Source: Diphasiastrum complanatum (lineage: Eukaryota; Streptophyta; Lycopodiopsida; Lycopodiales; Lycopodiaceae). Taken from it: DNA of 64,000 bases. The notes beneath the pieces are model-generated. The model was not told the DNA's origin and ran no database searches. It worked only from the letters and a program-made list of their open reading frames with translations. Both the position numbers and the translations under genes were made by a program. The stretch is taken from contig CM055113.1 in the NCBI GenBank assembly GCA_029204225.1, positions 8,894,364 through 8,958,363 of the forward strand, in the 5' to 3' direction. This document shows, piece after piece, positions 9,782 to 22,187 of this stretch. The first letter of the stretch is position 1, and every line of letters begins with the position of its first letter.

Positions 9782-12700
9782 GCACTTAGATGCTTCAAGC
9801 TCGACTGGAACAAGGTGTGGATGTTTTCTGTACCTCATCGTGATCCTAGCATGTTGCCTCGCCAGCTTCGTCTCGCTTTGGGAACCCAGAAGTCTTATAA
9901 GCTAGATGAGGCTTCCAAAGAAAGGCGGAGGGCTTATGAAGTTAGTAGACGTTCAGCAAAAACTTCAATAAAGGTTAACATGAAAGTATTGGGACTAAAT
10001 AAGGTACAGGTTTTTTGTTTTTTGTCAAATTGTCAATGACACATAAGCATATCACATTTTTCATCCGTGACATGTATCATTTATGGCCTTACTTGCAGGA
10101 TGGACTGGAAGTATTTCCAGAACACAACGTCAACGAAGTAGGAGAGGCAATTAGCGGGGATGAGGATGCCGATGATCCAGGCGAGGCCTATATTCATGAA
10201 GCCTTTTTGGCAGATTGGAAGCCCTGTGCCCTAGCACCGCCAACTGCCGTAACTCTTTTTCCTTCTGTTGGTTGTGAAGATGCAGCTGCTTGTCCTTCAT
10301 CACCCACAAATGGGCTGTTGTCAGGACATGGCACTCGCTCTATCAACATTCGTAATAGCCAGCATCCATTACAGTCTTCCCAGGTTGCTCACCTTCAAGG
10401 TTCTAACCTGTCATTGTTTCCTTCCTCAACTTCGACCAATACAACCTTGGAGACTATACAAAAAAGCTTCCTAAAAAGATCATTATCAACACCTTTGACA
10501 CCTCAATGTCATCAGCCTCGAAAAAGATCTTGTGTCCAGACAGTAAAGCTAGCGCCTGGATTACCTTCTGTAAATCTTCCTCCCCATGTTCGTGTTATTT
10601 CTCTGTCAAAAAGTCAAGCCAAGAAACCTGCAGTTAACAGGGCAAGTACCACTGCTCAATTGCAGAATGGGGCTTTTAGCTCACAGTTACATAACCTTTG
10701 TACCAAAAAAAATATTAGTTCAACTACTTCCTTTTTGCAACCTTCCTCTTCTAACTTTGATTGTAATGGAAAATCCACACAGGCTGAAGATTTCTATTCT
10801 TCAGCAGATAAAAGACCTAGAAATGCTCATGATTCCTCTGTCAGTGCATTTTCTAGATGTAAATTGTACAATGGGTTAAGTGCAGAAACTGGAAGTGTGT
10901 TGTCTGAAACAGGCAATTGTGTGAATAACAATCAAGTTTGTGACAAAAATTACGAAGGCAGCGAACGTCCACAAGGACCGAGTGATACTGTGCAAGCTAG
11001 TGCCTTGCAATTTCATCAGGAGCAAGGGATAGAGGCACCATTGCACCCTCTACTACTTCAACAAACTGTAGATCCGTGCCTTAGCCTTCAAGATCAGTCA
11101 TCAGATCATGGTCAACCTTTCCTCTCTCCACTACATGATTCCTTATCTGTACAGAACACATCACCTCATGATGTACATCCTTTGTTGCAACAAGCATCCC
11201 CTGCTTTTCATCCATTTTTTGGAGCACCTAGGGCAGTTCAAGCTTCTGGGCGCTCAAGATCAAAGCTTACTCTTCGTACAGCTCCGGTACGATGCACTGC
11301 GCCAACTCAGAGGGGAAGTTTAGATTTTCACCCATTACTGCAGCATCAAGTTACTCCTAAGCGGCGCCGTGTCAATGGTCAAAAAACCTACTCTGGGAAA
11401 AGGTTAAGCCCTTTAGAAAGCTCACCATGCACTCCAAGTGGAAGCATATCGCATGCAGATGGCGATGACACGGAACTTTCCTTAAGTATATCTGTTGCCA
11501 GACAAGAGTCAGCTCATCCAACAGAAGCTGAGTTGCAGCAACCAGCTATAGGAAGTTCTGAGTGGGTGAGATCGGATACACATGCTTTGAGATCTTGCTT
11601 AGAGTACGGGCAATCATCTTCCAGAGAAACTTCAGGACAGTTTCAAAGAGGGTCAGACACCTCAGAGATTGCACATGGTGGCAAGAAAATATTTAAACAT
11701 CACATCTTAAGTCAGAGGCCCTCAAACAATGAGAATGGCAGGAGCATCTGTAAGAAAGCAAAGGTTGTGTCTGGGTTATGTGAGAGAAAAAAACGCGCTC
11801 CTACCAAGTGTGTTTCTGATAGAGAGCTGCAAATTGTTAGCCGTAGTCACAAATCAAGATGGAAAAACAGCAAGATAAAATCTCCAACAAAGAATAGAGC
11901 CAAGACAGGGGAAGAGGTTAATGAATTGACAGGGACAAACGACCCTCATCTTCACATTATTATGGAGCAAGAGGAGTTGAGTGATTCCGACGAAGATGCT
12001 GACAGAGGGGTACAATTTGAGTACGAAGAGATGGTGGATTCTGACATAGAAACCTCCGACAGTCTGCACCCTATTGCTAGTGCTGACAAGGTAATGCAGT
12101 CTAACTTCAGCAGGTCTTTGACTTTGCATCTTTGGCCAATCTGGTAGATTGTTTTCAGTTGTTCTGGAAGCATAAAATTGATAAAGAAGCATGCATGATT
12201 GCACGAAGTGCAGTTCACCTTGAAAATCAACATCAAAGGCCAAAAAGATGAGTTCAGTCTTTCTGAAAATTTTGGCTGCCCCTAGTCATAGAATAAAACG
12301 TAATCTGTTGAGCTGTAATGTCTTAGTAATGTTTGTGGAGTTAATCAGGATTTCCTACTAAATTGCATAGAAAACAGGAGCTATTTAAAAAGGAGAAAGA
12401 TTTTCATGCTCAAAGGGTATTGTTACTGGTCCACTTAGGTCCTTGCAAGAGTTTTTCTTTTAAGGATCAGGGGAAACCTTCCTGGTTCCTTAACTGACTC
12501 AATTTTTTCTTTGAACTGAAAATCGTACCGCATTGATTGGTTCACATGTTTACGTGTTTTCTTTTCTAGAAAAGCTTTAGTTGCCACCAACATAAAAATA
12601 ATGATGATAGAATTTGGGACATCTGTATTGTAATAGGAATGTCAAGTTTTGCAAAAGTTGATGTATGCTGGTGCTTTTTACAGGAAGATTGCAGCATTGA

Positions 12701-13486
12701 GTTTGAGGAAGAAGAGATTGGTACAGATGAGAGTGAAGATGAGAACGTTGACGATGTCCCAAGTCCAACTAATATAAGTCGAGGAAGCAGTGTTATTGTC
12801 TCCAGAAAAGGCCCAATGCTGAGGGTCAGGGAAGCGGTTAGAGTCGAGCAAGATCGGGACAATATCACTCAATCTGCTTCCAGATTTCATGTAAGCAAGA
12901 ATGACAGGCACAGACATGATTTTGAAACTGGTGAGCATAGAGAAGCCTCAAGGTGCCATTCAAAAAGGAAAGCCACAAAAAAGGTACATGAAGTTTCACA
13001 AAGCAATCATGAGAGTGGGAAACTGGCATCCAAAGAGCTAACCTCAAAAAAAAAAAACTGGGATCATTCTAGAAAAATTCAGGAAGCTGGTTCCAGTGTT
13101 ATTTATGACAAGAATGGAAGTGCAGGCTCTCTTTCACTTCATCAGTTCCTGGAAAATTCTAAAGCAATTGGAGGCTTGCCATCACAGTTTTTGAATGAGT
13201 CAAAATCTACCAAGTTTGGCAGACAATCAGGTTAGCCAACAAAATACTTGTTCTTGAAGAGTTTTGTGCAGGTCGACAAACCTTTTATGCCTTTTGCTTT
13301 TTATTGATATTCTGCATTTCTTAAAGAGTGGCATATAATGTCTGAGATTTCTCTTTTGGTGAGGTTTTAGATTTTCTTAACTGTTTACAATTTCCAGATG
13401 ATAATTTTGCAGTACCTGATACAACAGCTATTGAGGCAGCCCATGTCTTAGCTGTGATTCATCAAAGTTTAGGAGAAAACGTCTGA
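9782..13486 (+). CDS. GON4-like / homeodomain-like nuclear protein, 3' four exons
   Basis: Exons are 9782-10003, 10099-12090, 12684-13230 and 13398-13486 (stop TGA 13484-13486). Together they make 2850 bases, or 949 residues plus stop. All junctions are GT-AG, with phases 0, 0 and 1. Visible residues 1-64 hold FKLDWNKVWMF and LPRQLRLALGTQKSYK, matching the SANT-associated block of plant GON4-like proteins. Residues 103-114 (EAYIHEAFLADW) follow an acidic stretch and are also typical. HPLLxQ-type motifs recur between 11040 and 11350, as in plant relatives. A Ser/Asp/Glu-rich segment spans the junction at 12090/12684. I infer a nuclear, chromatin- or transcription-linked role from the family only. 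The N-terminus is missing: the first visible exon begins at an acceptor. A competing donor after 9973 is also phase 0 and would drop ten residues. Confidence 0.75.
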
Positions 13487-14496
13487 ATAGAATTTTTTAA
13501 AGGTGGAGATATGGATAAGATGTTTCAGCTGGAGTATTGTATAGTAAATTCTGTATCAATAATGCATAGGCAGTGTTTTGGCTTCTGCTCTATTGAAGTT
13601 TTATCCCTATAAAACACTCTGAAAGTAACACATTTTCATTTTCTTGATGATACCGAGGTGGCAAAGCTCTTTCACATATTTTGCAGTAGGGAGTTATCAG
13701 CATGTGATTGCACCATACTGGAGAGGTACTGGCATTCCATGAGAAGGAATTGCAGTATCTATTAGAACTGTACAAATGATTGTCGTTGTTTTACCCTGGT
13801 TTGAAGTTTTGAAACTCGTTGGGTTTTGCAGCAAAAGATATACATCTTTGTTCTGTAACATGCAAGATGAATCCAGCTAATCAGGGTGAGTAATATTTTA
13901 GCAGTCTACTTTATTCGAATCATGATTTTCTGTAATGTATTACGGTGTTTTGTAATTTGAGTTTAGCAAGTCTTTTGAGCAGAGCCAATCTATGCAACTG
14001 GCAGTAAGCGAGATTTAGATTTTAGAAAGTTATGGACAAACTTGTTGTCGGAAGGTCCAGTTTTAAGGAAAAACAAAGTGTGTCTCATGCCACACTCTGC
14101 CTAAGATTGAAATCATTTTTTTTTTCTGATTGTTTGATTGCATGTCTTCAAGGAGACATGAGGGAGGCCACATTAGCCCTCTTGGCTGGAATGTATTGAA
14201 CATGAGCCAATTTTTTATGTTTGTCCAAAACATTTAGCGGCAAAATCACTTGTATATGTTTCAGAAAATTAGGTGCACAACTCGAAAAATTTCTTTCTGG
14301 ACCACGAAAGGAAGCAATGTTGATTTGACTAGTTTTGTCAGGATGCTCAAGATAAATAATGGTGGATGCTTTTGGAAAGATAGTTATATCATGTTTTTTG
14401 ATGTTTGAGGTGGATGCCTTAGTTAAATTATGGGAGACATCTTTGTATTGAAAGACAAATCGAGTGGAACATTTCCTTAACCCAAAAAGTGAACGT

Positions 14497-14501
<5 letters not shown>
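13487..14501 (+). other. 3' flank of the GON4-like gene
   Basis: No further exon is evident. T-rich sequence follows the stop codon and probably contains the 3' untranslated region. A word like aataatgcat near 13558 is only a weak poly(A)-signal candidate. Nothing else is recognised. Confidence 0.35.

Positions 14502-14571
<70 letters not shown>
14502..14571 (+). repeat. compound (TG)n(GA)n microsatellite
   Basis: About 13-14 TG units pass directly into about 21 GA units. Confidence 0.97.
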
Positions 14572-14575
<4 letters not shown>

Positions 14576-15164
14576 AAGACCAAATCGGCCCATGGGACCA
14601 ATTTTACATAGCAAATGCCAGTGTCTGGTAATTCTACTCAAAACTAACTTACAGGTAACAATTTGAAGTGTTAAAACTACCAAGCATATATGACTTTTCA
14701 TGAGCAAAAAAGCCATGATGACCAAGGAAGCCTGCTGGAAACAAAAATGTGGAAGGGCTGCAATCTGATGGGCTAGTTTGAATTTCTATCATCCCATAGG
14801 TCCATTTTTGTTAACTTGTCCCTGACAACTCAACATGCCAAGCAATGTCCCTAGGCCTAACAAATGTGCTTGGGTTATGCCTACGTGGCAAGGGTCTCAT
14901 GCCACCTCATCTACCACATGGTGACAACTCAAGGTAGGAGACCCATTTTTCCCCCTAGACCAATGGGATAACTTCATTTTAAATTTGGGAACTTGCCAAG
15001 CAAGAAGCCCTTTGGACGAGGTCCAACGAGGGCGGAGCGAAAACATTGAAGCATTTTTTTTTAAGCACAAATGTAAAGCATTGAGTTGTTGAATGTTTCA
15101 GGTTGCAAACCATCTGTGAATGTCAAGCCACCTTGCAAGCTCTGGAATGTGTAATAGAACATCA
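14572..15164. other. no gene seen
   Basis: The sequence is AT-rich with no long open frame and no recognised element. A poly-T run near 15055 could mark a retroposed 3' end, but no element boundary could be set. Confidence 0.3.
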
Positions 15165-15407
15165 TCAACATATAACAAAAAATTGATGACATGAAGCAAT
15201 AGTTGTATCCCACCTCCACCATCTGCAGACATCAAGATTATTATTTAACTTACAAGTATAAAAAAAGGTTGGAGAAAGTGGACAACCTTGTTTAAAACCA
15301 ATGTTATTGAAAATCTTATTTGTAAATTCAGATGTTGTGTGAACTTGGCGATCACCTAGTGATAAAGTAATGCTACAAGTGCAAATTGCAAGGGATTTCC
15401 ATTTCAT
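15165..15407 (-). pseudogene. LINE-like (non-LTR) reverse transcriptase fragment
   Basis: The minus-strand peptide contains VHTTSEFTNK then GFKQGCPLSPTFF. The second part corresponds to the conserved G-x-(R/K)-Q-G-C-P-L-S-P block of plant LINE RTs. The catalytic xxDD block expected about 40 residues later is not readable, and the frame ends within 80 residues. This is a decayed fragment; the identification rests on that single block. Confidence 0.55.
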
Positions 15408-16428
15408 CCATTCATGCCCAAAGCTTTCGTCTTGGCATCGTATTAAGCTCTTTATGACAATTCAAAATATAGTATTACATATTTTGCTTTCGTTTGTGAC
15501 TTTCAACAATTATATCTCATTGTCACCAAGTGATCAACAATGGATTGTTTGTAGCAAAAATTCGTTGGTTCATTAACTTGCTTGTCTCTTTTCTCTAACT
15601 AGTCACTTTGTAACTTGGCCAATTCCTATTAGAATTGTTTCGACTCATCTTTATGTCCACTCTTTTAAAAAGGCACAAGAATTCTTTTTCAACAACATGA
15701 TTAAACAAGTCAATAATGTAGAGCACAAGAACATGCCGAGCAAACTTATATAACTTAGCTTGGAGACGATAAATATCTTCAGCTTTGCCATTTGATAATA
15801 TGGCAGTATATTTTTGTTAAAAAAAAGCTGTCGTCGAATGAAATTAGGAAAGAAAAGTGGTCACATTACTGCTGCCACATAAAAGTGTCCTATAATCAAA
15901 CTAGGTTGTATTGAAAATATTATTGGCATGAACATTATGTGGCTTGTGTCGTAGTTTCCTATAGGTCTTGGGATTAGTGTCACATTTGTGAAAGATTATC
16001 TTGATGAATATGAATGTGGGAGGCTTTCTAATTGGCAAGTAATGGCTTGGGTAAAATGAATATACTTGAATGTAAGTTTGGTATCGTGCAAAGATGGCAT
16101 GGCCAAGCTCTATTGATGAGTAAACTTGATGAAGTTCATTTTCAATAAATGATGATTAAATTCAGGAAGGATAAATCCAACTTTAATATCAGCGATAGTA
16201 TGTTTGCTTATTAAAGAAACCAACAAGTAATTGACCACATTATTATCTTTAGTGGAAGAACATGTGAAGCCCTTCCCATGTTTCAACCAAAATCACAATG
16301 CCAATACCCTTCGCCACCTTACCAAGGCCAATTTTATGAAAGTAGATAAAAGCTAGCTAGTTAATTTCCATGCTAGATGCCATCATGAGGTTGTATCTCA
16401 ACCACCACTCATTTGTACATGCACTTCA

Positions 16429-16431
<3 letters not shown>
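15408..16431. other. unassigned, possibly more LINE remnant
   Basis: This 1-kb stretch next to the RT fragment has no open frame of useful length on either strand. Its AT content and context would suit a decayed LINE body, but I see no motif that shows it. Confidence 0.2.

Positions 16432-16512
<81 letters not shown>
16432..16512 (+). repeat. (CT)n microsatellite, ~80 bp
   Basis: An uninterrupted CT run. Confidence 0.98.
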
Positions 16513-16514
<2 letters not shown>

Positions 16515-16774
16515 CTTGTCATGATCCATAAGGCTTTAGATAATATCTAAATATAATATAAAGATAATATGCCTTGTGGTTTGATCCAAAAAAATGGTAT
16601 GGAAATTTTGTTGCCGAAGGGCCGTATAATTAATAAAATATGTGAAAAAGAGAAAATTGGCTTGAAAACCTCAAATAATATTTTAGAGATTTGTTAATTC
16701 ATCCGCCTGCATATTAAAGGATTATCTTGGACAATGATAATATCAACTCATTTTGGAGAATGCATAATGTTAAA

Positions 16775-17381
16775 AAAACCAAAAAAAAAATGTGGCTTTT
16801 ATTTATAGCCAACTTTTGTATAATACATAATTTCTTCAACTCAATCAACTCCTCCTTGATCCTAGAACTCAAACTAAGATTAGGTTGATCCTATACATAC
16901 ATCCCAGACTCAATGCTATGATCAACCTACTTCTATTCCAACCAAAATGGAATTAGTAACTTTTGACCTTTCTCTATATTACTTATAAATAATGATTCAA
17001 ATTTCAAACCACCTCTAGTTTTAGATTATATTTTGTATGGAATACAATGTATATCTTCTATGTCTTCTATGCATGAACATGTGATACAAAAACTATATAC
17101 GCAATGTGATTTCTCTATGTAAAAGTCAAAATTCTATGTATTTCAATTTACATTTCCATGATAGTATTGAATCATTTTCAAGAAGGCACTTAAAAAAAAA
17201 ACCAAAATAAAATGTGGCTTTCAATGATAGTCAACTTTTTGTATATTTTCTATAATCTGTATGGAATACAATGTATATCTTCTATGTCTTCTATGCATGA
17301 TCATGTGAAACAATAACTTATAAACACATTGTTTTTTCCATGTAAAAGTCAATATTTCTATGTATTTCAATTTACATTTCC
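16775..17381 (+). repeat. diverged direct repeat, two copies
   Basis: Bases 17034-17157 and 17258-17381 are two ~124-bp copies sharing the words tgtatggaatacaatgtat and cttctatgtcttctatgcat. Each is preceded by a related A-rich block with aaaatgtggctttt (near 16790 and 17207). In the first copy the two blocks are separated by about 200 extra bases. The repeat is AT-rich with no coding signal; its origin is unknown. Confidence 0.75.
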
Positions 17382-19132
17382 AATAAGTTGGATGCGTCTA
17401 TAATGATTAGAACTTCAATTTCATTGTCATCAAATGTATCTTTTGTCAAAATTGGGCATGATCTTGCATGAGTTAGCAGAATTCGTAGCACTTCGTGTTG
17501 ATAATCGTATATAGAATTCATTGATACTTTAGGGCATTGGAACTGTCGAAAAAAAAAGTAACTGGGTTTATAGATGAAACAATTATTAACAAGTTAAAAT
17601 ATTCTACTATAATCACATCAGGATACTGGACATTGAAAATTTTACCTTGCGTATATTACAATTGGTGGGTTGCATGATGTACCATTTCAGAAACGCTTGG
17701 ATTTTACGGATGCAAAATCATTCGCAATTGAATGCGTTGTCTTGTCGAGAAGACTGCAATATTAAAAAGAATAATTGTTAGTTTAAAATCCAATAAAAGT
17801 TCTAATTGCTTGACATAATGCAGATGACAAACAATCAGTGAGAATATCAACCTACTTTTGCATCAATGATCTCAATATCTGTATTTGAATTGAGCCCATT
17901 CTGCTTGGGCAAGAGCTCTCCCATTTTCTTGTATATGGAATCGATATGTTGATTGGGGGGGGGGGGGGGTGGTGGTTTTCAAGGAATTTATTTTTATGCA
18001 CATGGGAGTGCAACTTCCATCTTCATCCACTTTCCAAGAAACTATATACATGCTCTAGTGTTTTCTGTAAGCAAATGAAACCGATGCATGGCTATAATCC
18101 ATAAGAGCTTAGGAAATCAATTCATAGAATAGATAAACATGACTTACTCTTTACAGTACGTAATGATGAAGATGTTTGTCTCCAAGCTTGTATGTTTAAA
18201 CAATTTCTTCACTAGCTGCTCCCGATTCAATGAATGCAAAAACCATTGCAATAGAACTCCAATATCCTTATTAATGCCATTTGTATATCTATGTACAAAG
18301 TATAGCAATCCAACTTTCACCACTAGGTCCGAAATATCAAAAGTTTTTTCTTTCAACTAATTTCAAAATGTATTATTTATAAAGTTTTTATAATTAATCT
18401 CATCTATACAAAAATAGGAATTGTCCTCCAAGAGCGTCAATTCTTTTAGCTATGTACACATCACAAGCAATATATCTTTCAGAATCTAAGAATGTGTCCT
18501 TAGGACTAACAAGAAATCTAATACATAAACCCTTAGAAACTTCTCTAATACTTGAAGAAAAATCTACATTATCTACAATCTTATCTCCAACAACATTTAG
18601 ATTAGTCGAATGCTGAGATGGAGGACTTTTGCTTCTGTATTGAGGGGTGGTTGGTGGGCTATCCAGCTCTATTGCAGCCCCTGACGTGAAAACATTAGAT
18701 GGAGGAGGAGAGGGGCTGGGAGAAGCTAACATTTCTTTTTTCCGTTTGGGATTTTTTTGTTTTCTCTTTTGCATGGGTGATACAGGTCCCCTTGGAGTAG
18801 GTGGTGGCCTTGAAGTGAAGCCAGACTTGAAGACTTGATCGTATGTATTTCGAAGCTTCATTATAATGTGCAAGTCATTGTTCAGGACTATCACCCTCTT
18901 TGTGTGCACCATGCAACAATGAATCCTCAAACATTTTGTTTGAAAGTCCTCATAAGAAGTATGCAAGGCTTCTAGAACTGTGTTTCATATGCCTTTGTAG
19001 ATATATGATATCTCTCAAACATGGACGTCTAGGTCTCTCCGCTCTCCGTGTTCTCCATGTTCCTCTAGCCTTTGGTGGAGGAGGAGAAGGCCCACGAGAT
19101 GGAAGAACAAATGTACTGAGTGTTATGACCAT
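17382..19132 (-). other. possible multi-exon coding unit of unknown identity
   Basis: Several separate minus-strand blocks look exon-like. One, at about 18950-19132, is Pro/Arg-rich (PSRGPSPPPPKARGTW). One at 18400-18966 is 188 residues with PRGPVSPMQKRKQKNPKRK and RPPPTPRG. One at 18144-18356 (VHRYTNGINKDIGV) ends beside a good donor GTAAGT at about 18147. One near 17866-17945 reads IYKKMGELLPKQNGLNSNTD. One near 17400-17560 reads VSMNSIYDYQHEVLRILL. I recognise none. A transposon-associated ORF, perhaps a Ulp1-like protease region, is one possibility, but no catalytic motif is visible. Confidence 0.3.
17957..17970 (+). repeat. poly-G run
   Basis: A run of about 14 G inside otherwise AT-rich sequence. 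It could be an assembly or sequencing weak point, and it lies between two exon-like blocks on the minus strand. Confidence 0.9.
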
Positions 19133-19683
19133 ATTCAGTTAAGGACATGGAATAGTCCTAATATGGTAGACCGTCCCTCCAGTGTTCGAGTTTATTGGTC
19201 ACACCTAGATTTTATTCCACGTCGAGGCCTGTTGGCGACTAATGACCTTGAGAGGACCCAGACACTCTAATTGAGACATATGGAGTAGTGCATGTACGTG
19301 TGACGGATATAGGCAGGAGGAACGCATGAAGAGCTATGATCTATTTATAGTTTATCTGCATGGGGTTGCATGGATTCATGCACAAGAACCTACTCTCTAT
19401 ATATTGAGGTAGTGATTTTTCCGTCGATGACTTTGGTCTAGGTTACCAATTGAGCTCTTCTCCTCTTGCTATCACATGCCATGGCTTGGGGGCTAGATCC
19501 AGGAGGATTCTCCAGGAGGGATCTAGGTTTGGTTGGGTGGTTTTGCTCCATAGTCTCTCTTGTGTTTCTATCCTCATCTTAGGGGTTTTCCCTAGTGGTC
19601 TTCACACTGAGCCTTGCCGTCTACTTTGTACGGGCCATTAGATGGCAAACTCGTGAAAAATCAAAAAGTCATATATGCTAAGT
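19133..19683 (+). other. unassigned, possible LTR-like sequence
   Basis: Near 19395 the plus strand has ctctatatattgagg, a TATA-like box, followed by pyrimidine-rich sequence. This suits the promoter half of an LTR running to about 19660. No terminal motif pair or second copy was found, so it is only a suggestion. Confidence 0.25.
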
Positions 19684-19890
19684 TGTTGAAATTGAAAAAT
19701 AATCTATCTTGACTTTAGGCTTGCTACAAACTTTGTACTATGCAAGTATGTTGGTTCATAAATGTAAATGCCAAATTTGGCCTAGATAGAACTCGAGCTA
19801 TATGGATTTGTCATATCTAGTTGGTTGAATACAACTTGCATATAGATTGTAGACTTAGAAATAACATTAATATGCTTGTAGAAACTCGTG
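19684..19890 (+). repeat. copia LTR fragment, same family as the LTR at 28838-29041, opposite strand
   Basis: It begins TGTTGAAATTGAAAAA and runs about 200 bp. It is close to the reverse complement of 28838-29041, sharing for example the words ggcttgctacaaactttgta and gacaaatccatatagc on opposite strands. Homology stops after about gcttgtaga. This is the start of a 5' LTR, or a solo LTR, of the element D family. Confidence 0.8.
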
Positions 19891-20660
19891 GCATATCACA
19901 TGCATTTATGTAAGTGATCCATAGTGACATGCAAGGCATGCACAAAGTGATATGGACACATGCATGATGATTTGTACAATTCTAGTCAGAAGTAGGACAC
20001 TTGGTAAAAGTAGGTAGAGATACATGCATGAGATGTGACAAATGTCACTTAGACTCTAGTTTTCACTTTAGATGTGATTGAAAGGTGGATGGATGTGGTT
20101 CTACCTCGAGCTGCCTCAAACTCCATAAATACATGTAGCTATTCTCATAATTTTTTATGAAGAACCAAAGCTTTGTAGCTATTCCATGCCATTTTGGATC
20201 TACACCATTTTTGCTTGAATATCTCTCTCTCTTTTTCTCTCTAACTCGTGTTGAGGCTAATGCTTTTACACTAAATTCTTGTACTTTTTTCTCATTTGTA
20301 ATTCAAAGCTATCGTTAGCTGATTCTTAGCATGCTAGATTGTGGTTAAGCCATAAATTCTGTACTAGATCTTGATATTCAATCTAGAATCAGGTTATTGT
20401 GCTAATCATAAAGCTTAATAAGATCTATCATACTTGTCAATTGTACAAGAATTTGAGAGCTAATTCAAGCAAAAAAGTTGTTATTCACTTTTCTTTACCT
20501 TTCTCTGAAAAGTGTTTGGATCAAATTGGACTCAAACTGAATTTTTAGGTCTGAAAAGTGATAATATGGAATTCTGGAATTCCACACGTGTGAAAATTAG
20601 AGATATTCAGTCCCTTCTATTTCCTTGCTAGTTGATCCAGAGATAGTGGTGTTATAGCTT
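19891..20660 (+). other. probable remainder of LTR and leader
   Basis: The stretch lies between the LTR start at 19684 and copia protease coding sequence at 20667 on the same strand, so it is likely LTR plus leader with gag deleted. No TGGTATCAGAGC-type primer-binding site was seen. A CT-rich patch lies near 20224-20245. Confidence 0.35.
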
Positions 20661-20666
20661 GTTTCT

Positions 20667-20857
20667 TCATCACCTTTCAAGAAAGATGGAGCTTGGTACA
20701 TAGATAGTGGAGCTTCTTCACATATGTGCTGTTCAAAGGAGTCTTTTGACTCAATTGTACCTTACAAAGGACTTAAGAGATATATTCATACTACAAATGA
20801 TCATCTAATCCATCTTGGAAGTCCGACTAAGAACCAGATGATGAGAATCTTTTGAGT
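20667..20857 (+). pseudogene. copia protease fragment, plus strand
   Basis: The plus strand encodes KKDGAWYIDSGASSHM, the copia protease active-site region, followed by SFDSIVPYKGLKRYI, and stops near 20855. It is in the opposite orientation to the large copia cluster that begins at 21660. Together with the LTR piece at 19684 it forms a deleted plus-strand element. Confidence 0.75.
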
Positions 20858-21313
20858 GGGCATACTTGACATTTTAATCGCCGAGTGGGGCCCCTTAATT
20901 TGACTGAGGGTGTTACGGATGTTAGAAACAAGATTGCTTTCAACAGTATTAGATGATATTTGCATCTCCCAAAAATTTGGTTGCAGAAGTAGTTCCTGGA
21001 ATATCTCCATCTGAATACCTATTGAAAATTGTTGTGTATGTCTTCGCCAATATTTTGTCGTAGCTAAACAAATTCGTTTTCTTGTTTTGACGTCATCTAC
21101 TGAAGGTTGATCTCCAACCCTCCTAAAAAAAAAATTCATTCTCTGTTCATGTTTCTTACCGGCCCAATAGTCCCTCATTGTAGCTTTGTCGGCACTTGCG
21201 TACATCTCATGCATTGTAGGAAAAACTGTTGTAATATCCGGAATTGAATCTGTGAAATATATATTATTGCCCTGAAAACTATCCATGCTAGAATCATCTG
21301 CTATTCTGCACAC
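20801..21313 (-). other. 170-residue open frame of unknown identity
   Basis: A minus-strand frame begins MCRIADDSSMDSFQGN and continues with MYASADKATMRDYWAGKKHE and RRVGDQPSVDDVKTRKRI. Its composition looks protein-like rather than repeat-derived, but I recognise no family. Its 3' end overlaps the plus-strand protease fragment by about 57 bases. It could be an exon of the unknown minus-strand unit at 17.4-19.1 kb or part of another mobile element. Confidence 0.3.
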
Positions 21314-21500
21314 AGACTAATCGATCAGAAAAAAAAAAGCTCGATCAAACATATCACAATCAGCAAAAACGACATGGATCAGCCACAACATGATCAAAAA
21401 GAGCACGATCAACAAGAAAGAGGTATATCAAACCATTACTGAGAGATCTTGCGAATGCGATCAGAGAGAGAGCTAGAGTGGGAGATCTTTCGAATGCGAG

Positions 21501-22184
<684 letters not shown>

Positions 22185-22187
<3 letters not shown>

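Noticed and set aside
10015-10098. ATG start at 10015 for the long GON4-like frame
   Set aside because: 10004-10098 reads as intron: GTACAG donor, T-rich end, TTGCAG acceptor, phase-consistent with the exon upstream.
12091-12147. C-terminus at 12147 of the long GON4-like exon
   Set aside because: The acidic domain continues in the exon at 12684 through a GTAATG donor at 12091; stopping at 12147 would mean intron retention.
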